A stretch of DNA of 8,611 bases, taken from positions 1-8,611 of the forward strand of contig RGVM01000082.1 of assembly GCA_010027295.1 (NCBI GenBank), given 5' to 3'. The translations under genes and the position numbers were made by a program. The DNA is from Chitinophagia bacterium (lineage in GTDB: Bacteria; Bacteroidota; Bacteroidia; Chitinophagales; Chitinophagaceae). The notes below the pieces were generated by a model, which had not been told where the DNA came from, did not search any database, and saw nothing but the letters and a program-made list of their open reading frames with translations. Position 1 is the first letter of the stretch, and each line of letters starts with the position of its first letter. Shown here one piece after another: positions 5,686-8,611 of this stretch.

Positions 5686-6597
5686 TCAGGACTTCCAGTG
5701 TCCCGGCACGATGATATGTTCGGGCATATCCCTGAAATGCACCCCGGCCTCTTCCATCATGCCGACCGCTAGAGGGGGAATCTGCAGCAGCCTCCTATTC
5801 TCCCGTACCTGTCCTGCATGGTCGGCGCCGAAGACGATACTGCCCACACCCCGCATGTGCCGGACATAGGAGAAAGCCAGCTCCGCGACCGTCAGGGAGG
5901 CCTGTTCCGCCATCCGTGCCAGGGAACGCAGGTATGGGGCCGCATCCTCGAGACCATGCGACAGCCTGTCGGGAGACTCCAGCAGGAGGCCTTTCAGGAA
6001 GACGCTGCGCGCGAACACGAATGTACCGGCATCGGCCATCTCCGCCAACCAGCCCTGGCGATGAAGGAAAGCGTCGAAGATGTTCAGCGGCACCTGCACG
6101 CAGGAGAATATGGCGTTGCCGATCACCGGCTCCACATCCGCAGGTCGGTAGGCCGACAGGCCGCCATGGTTAATGAGTCCCTCCTCACGCAACTCCTGCA
6201 GGATGTCCTCAAGCGACGGTAGCAGCGAACGAAGGTCCTGATGCATCGCCTTATGGAAGAGAAGGGCATGGACACGCGACTGCCGAAGGGAAGCGAGCGA
6301 GCGTTGCAGGGAGTCGCGCACATGTCGGCGCATCGCGCCATGGGAGCCTACCATCTCCGATGGGATGCGGAACTTGGTGACGATGCGGGGTTTCATACCC
6401 CCGCCCTCCGAGGCGAGATAGTCGCCGATCACATCCTCTGCCACGCCATAGTCGCGGGCCGTGTCGAGGGTGTCGATGCCACACTCCGTGGCTGCCCGGA
6501 GAATGTCCATTGACAAGTCCCTGGACGGGGCCTCGTCACCCGCACGGAGTCCGTAAGGCAATCCGAGCTGGACCGTTCCCAGGGTGAGCGTCGACAT
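5686..6597 (-). CDS. Aldo/keto reductase
   Basis: A 303-residue NAD(P)H-dependent oxidoreductase of the aldo/keto reductase fold, cytoplasmic, with no signal peptide. The catalytic tetrad is visible as Asp45 (DTLDTA), Tyr50 (ARDYG), Lys75 (VTKF) and His115 (LLFHK). The N-terminus LTLGTVQLGLPYG and the C-terminal FGADHAGQVRENRRLL, a cofactor-phosphate-binding type segment, fit a full-length enzyme. The LGTVQLGLPYG opening is the type I associate with reductases encoded among surface- or acidic-sugar genes rather than the classic D-threo-aldose dehydrogenases; this is from memory of family patterns and is not proof. It sits 24 bases after the GDSL hydrolase and 16 before the SDR, so the two oxidoreductases are probably made together and may act in sequence on one sugar. 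Confidence 0.93.
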   Translation of the reverse strand: MSTLTLGTVQLGLPYGLRAGDEAPSRDLSMDILRAATECGIDTLDTARDYGVAEDVIGDYLASEGGGMKPRIVTKFRIPSEMVGSHGAMRRHVRDSLQRSLASLRQSRVHALLFHKAMHQDLRSLLPSLEDILQELREEGLINHGGLSAYRPADVEPVIGNAIFSCVQVPLNIFDAFLHRQGWLAEMADAGTFVFARSVFLKGLLLESPDRLSHGLEDAAPYLRSLARMAEQASLTVAELAFSYVRHMRGVGSIVFGADHAGQVRENRRLLQIPPLAVGMMEEAGVHFRDMPEHIIVPGHWKS

Positions 6598-6621
6598 CCT
6601 ACCGTGTTTGAGAGGCCGTTT

Positions 6622-7410
6622 TCATTTCATGTGCTCTATCGCATGGTCCTTGCCAGTGAAAGATGTCGGATCAAAGATTCCAATGGCCTTGAAGAGGAGT
6701 TTCGCCATCTCGTCGTGTCCGCGGCCATTGGGATGAAGCTCGTCGTTCATCCACTTGTGCACCTCCAGGATGTCGGCCTTGGCCCTCTCCGTCCAATAGG
6801 CCCAGTGGTCGACGAGGATGGTCCCTTCAGCGGCGGTGACGGCCCGGATTACTTCGACGTATTCACCGATGCGCTCCCGGCCAGTGGCTTTCTCGAGCAG
6901 TACCGGGTTGGGCGTCTGCAGCACGGGCACGGCGCCTTCGTCGCGGATGCGACGCACCAGCGTGATTAGCCCGTCCCTGTATTTCTCGGGACTGATATCC
7001 CGCTTGACGGAGGCGTCGTTGGTGCCGACCATGATGAAGACCACCGCTGGACGGAACTGCCGGATCCGCCACTCGTAGTCGTTCAGGATGTCCACGGACG
7101 TGTTGCCGCTGATGGCGGTATTGATGATGACGTCGCGCACCCGGCGCATCTCATAGCGAACCCGCTCACCGAAGATCTCCGGGTAGGACCTAGCGCCGAA
7201 CGTGTGTTTCGCGCCGTGTGTGATGCTGTCGCCGACGAAGATCCATTTGAGCGGATCCTTCCCGGCGAGCAGGATGCGTATGCGTTCCAGATCCTCTGCG
7301 GGGCCCGTGAAACGATCGGCAGCATATCCCCTTGTACCTGCGGCCCCCGGGCCTGCCACCAGTGCTGCGAGGCCGAGCAGGCGGCGCATGAAAACCCTCC
7401 TCCCGTCCAT
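6622..7410 (-). CDS. Secreted GDSL/SGNH hydrolase (probable carbohydrate esterase)
   Basis: A 262-residue protein with a signal peptide (MRRLLGLAALVAG..., probable cleavage near YAA at 29-31) and a complete SGNH catalytic set. This comprises Ser62 in FVGDSITHG, Gly102 in ISGNT, Asn131 in VGTND, and Asp223/His226 in NDELHPNGRGH. Such enzymes commonly remove acetyl or other acyl groups from sugars outside the inner membrane. Behind a sialidase-like gene, a role in de-O-acetylating the glycan is reasonable but inferred. Two starts are possible. The ATG at 7410 is given here; the in-frame ATG at 7389 (Met8) has a strong Shine-Dalgarno-like GGGAGGAGGG five bases upstream and yields a cleaner signal peptide. 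The gene begins 9 bases after the stop of the sialidase-like gene. Confidence 0.92.
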   Translation of the reverse strand: MDGRRVFMRRLLGLAALVAGPGAAGTRGYAADRFTGPAEDLERIRILLAGKDPLKWIFVGDSITHGAKHTFGARSYPEIFGERVRYEMRRVRDVIINTAISGNTSVDILNDYEWRIRQFRPAVVFIMVGTNDASVKRDISPEKYRDGLITLVRRIRDEGAVPVLQTPNPVLLEKATGRERIGEYVEVIRAVTAAEGTILVDHWAYWTERAKADILEVHKWMNDELHPNGRGHDEMAKLLFKAIGIFDPTSFTGKDHAIEHMK

Positions 7411-7419
7411 GACTTGTAT

Positions 7420-8550
7420 TTATTTCCTGTCGTACACCCAGTCATAGTCGAGACTGGCGATGTTCGTATAGTTCAGCCAAGACTTCCCCGACTGGCTGCC
7501 GGCGCAATAACTGAGCAGCACCCTCTTTTTGAGGAAATGCATCGCGATGTAGCAGTACCAGCCATCGGGGTCCGTCTCGATGTCCTTCACATGCTGCCAT
7601 GTCCGGCCTTCGTCCCTGGAGACGGCGACGGTCAGCGGCGTGCGCTTCCCCTTCATCTTGGGGTCCTCTCCACCATTGCGGTTCCATACCATGAGCAGGT
7701 CGCCCGTTCGGGGGATGCGCTGGATGGTGGCGGGCGAGAGGGGCGATGGGATGCCTGCCGGTTCGGCAGGCGACCAGTCGAGGCCACGGTTCCTGGAATA
7801 ACTACGGTACTGTGTTCCCGGGCTGGCGCGGATGATCATCATGACTTCACCGTTAGTGAGCTCCACGACGCCGGGCTCCTGCAAGACCACTTTGTCGGGA
7901 TTGGGCACGACAGCGCTCGAGGTCCAGTTGCGTCCGTTGTCGTCGGAATAGTAGCTGAAGAGCCTGGCCCCGTTCGACCATTCCTTTTCGTCGGGCGTCT
8001 GGTGCAGGGCCACGGCCATGAGCAGTCGGCCATCCTTGAGTTGGATGACGCGGTCGTTGTTGAGCACGAAATAGCCTTTCTTATCGGTGATGCAGGGGAT
8101 GGGGTCACTCCAGGTCTTCGCCTCGTCTTTCGAAATGCGCATGTAGGGGATGCAATCGGTCCAGGCGTTCTTCTTGAGGTAGAAGAGGGCGATCTCGCCG
8201 TTCTGAAGCCGTAGCAGGGAGACGGACATCACGTTCAGCAGTCCCTCGCGCTCGACGATAGTCCGGTCTTCCGACCATGTCTTTCCGTTGTCCTTCGAGA
8301 CCCGGCCGGCTAGGTAGGCCGTGGCGTTGTCGTGGTCCGATTCGCCGAAGTACCGGGTATAGACGAAGAGGATGCTGCCATCCTTGAGGGTGATGAAATC
8401 GCCCTCGCTGTTGCGGGGGTTGTTGGGCCCCGGGGAGATGCGCAGCAGGAGGTCTCTCCCTCCGCCGGCGGTTGGCTGTGCATGAGTATCCGCGCCTGCA
8501 AGTCCTGCCGACAGGAGTACGGCCCATGCCATGGTTCTCGCTTTTTTCAT
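7420..8550 (-). CDS. Secreted sialidase-like six-bladed beta-propeller protein (BNR/Asp-box)
   Basis: A 376-residue protein with a signal peptide (MKKARTMAWAVLLSAGLAGADTHA). Five Asp-box sites (S-x-D-x-G-x-T-W) begin near residues 85 (SKDNGKTW), 140 (SKDEAKTW), 202 (SDDNGRNW), 252 (SRNRGLDW) and 311 (SRDEGRTW). The 50-62 residue spacing is what propeller blades would give; the first is perfect and the others are degenerate. Strands with LKDGSILFVY, LKDGRLLMAV and LTNGEVMMIIR fit the sialidase superfamily. The N-terminal F/Y-R-I-P motif of GH33 sialidases is absent; an RIP does occur, but at 278-280. Candidate active-site residues are Glu225 (LQEPG), Arg241 and Arg249. It may therefore act on another acidic or deoxy sugar. 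It is the first gene of the four-gene run as seen here. An upstream gene beyond 8611 is possible. Confidence 0.88.
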   Translation of the reverse strand: MKKARTMAWAVLLSAGLAGADTHAQPTAGGGRDLLLRISPGPNNPRNSEGDFITLKDGSILFVYTRYFGESDHDNATAYLAGRVSKDNGKTWSEDRTIVEREGLLNVMSVSLLRLQNGEIALFYLKKNAWTDCIPYMRISKDEAKTWSDPIPCITDKKGYFVLNNDRVIQLKDGRLLMAVALHQTPDEKEWSNGARLFSYYSDDNGRNWTSSAVVPNPDKVVLQEPGVVELTNGEVMMIIRASPGTQYRSYSRNRGLDWSPAEPAGIPSPLSPATIQRIPRTGDLLMVWNRNGGEDPKMKGKRTPLTVAVSRDEGRTWQHVKDIETDPDGWYCYIAMHFLKKRVLLSYCAGSQSGKSWLNYTNIASLDYDWVYDRK

Positions 8551-8611
8551 ATTTATTTTTTTATATTTTTTTCGTCACAGCGATCGAGGACTATAGACTA
8601 CGCAACACCTC
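8551..8611 (-). promoter_or_regulatory. A/T-rich leader upstream of the sialidase-like gene
   Basis: Read on the minus strand, the 25 or so bases before the ATG at 8550 are nearly pure A and T (AAAAAAATATAAAAAAATAA type). They contrast sharply with the GC-rich coding DNA. Bacteroidota commonly use such A-rich, unstructured leaders in place of a Shine-Dalgarno site for strong translation. No clear TAnnTTTG box is seen between here and the window edge, so the promoter may lie beyond 8611 or be non-standard. Confidence 0.5.

Noticed and set aside
4908..5714. Open frame of 268 codons on the plus strand opposite the SDR
   Set aside because: Antisense to a gene with full SDR motifs; the translation has no recognisable features.
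5720..5726. TCGGGCA, which would match the missing acceptor 3' strand of the truncated tRNA-Gln
   Set aside because: It lies inside the aldo/keto reductase coding sequence with no T-stem partner before it; a 7-base match is expected by chance.
7204..8214. Long open frame of 336 codons on the plus strand, opposite the sialidase-like and GDSL genes
   Set aside because: It is antisense to two well-supported genes, shows no domain or signal, and spans the junction between them. GC-rich coding DNA commonly leaves such shadow frames open.

Overview
The window looks like chromosomal DNA from a GC-rich member of the Bacteroidota. Three things point there: two promoter-like boxes matching the phylum's TAnnTTTG -7 consensus (one with a TTTG -33 element 20 bases upstream), a partial outer-membrane protein of the PorV/PorQ type, and A/T-rich leaders in place of consistent Shine-Dalgarno sites. 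The genus cannot be fixed from the sequence. I see no insertion sequence, phage gene, integrase or CRISPR array.

Layout. Positions 1-378 (minus) hold the first 126 codons of a PorV/PorQ-like protein that runs off the window. A 164-base divergent gap separates it from tyrS (543-1826, plus), the tyrosyl-tRNA synthetase. Just after tyrS is an 11-bp inverted repeat whose loop contains the -33 element of the next promoter. That promoter leads into a tRNA-Gln(TTG) gene that is normal through the T-loop TTC and then stops looking like a tRNA. Positions 1986-2142 hold nothing recognisable. A lone membrane-anchored SGNH hydrolase follows (2143-3231, minus). After a divergent gap comes a secreted GH29 alpha-L-fucosidase (3444-4781, plus). 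A nested perfect inverted repeat separates it from a tight four-gene minus-strand run.

The run is read from 8550 down to 4872: a sialidase-like beta-propeller protein with five Asp-box sites, a GDSL/SGNH hydrolase, an aldo/keto reductase and a short-chain dehydrogenase. Gaps are 9, 24 and 16 bases, so the four are probably co-transcribed. The first two carry signal peptides and the last two look cytoplasmic. This fits a pathway in which a decorated glycan is trimmed and de-esterified outside the inner membrane and the released unit is oxidised or reduced inside. The adjacent fucosidase suggests host-type or other fucosylated glycans, but it is transcribed toward the run and is not part of it. 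No SusC/SusD pair or sugar transporter is present here, so the substrate cannot be assigned.

The points most worth a second look are the 3'-truncated tRNA-Gln with an intact promoter, the overlap of the tyrS terminator-like hairpin with that promoter, and the four-gene run whose lead protein lacks the usual N-terminal RIP motif of true sialidases.
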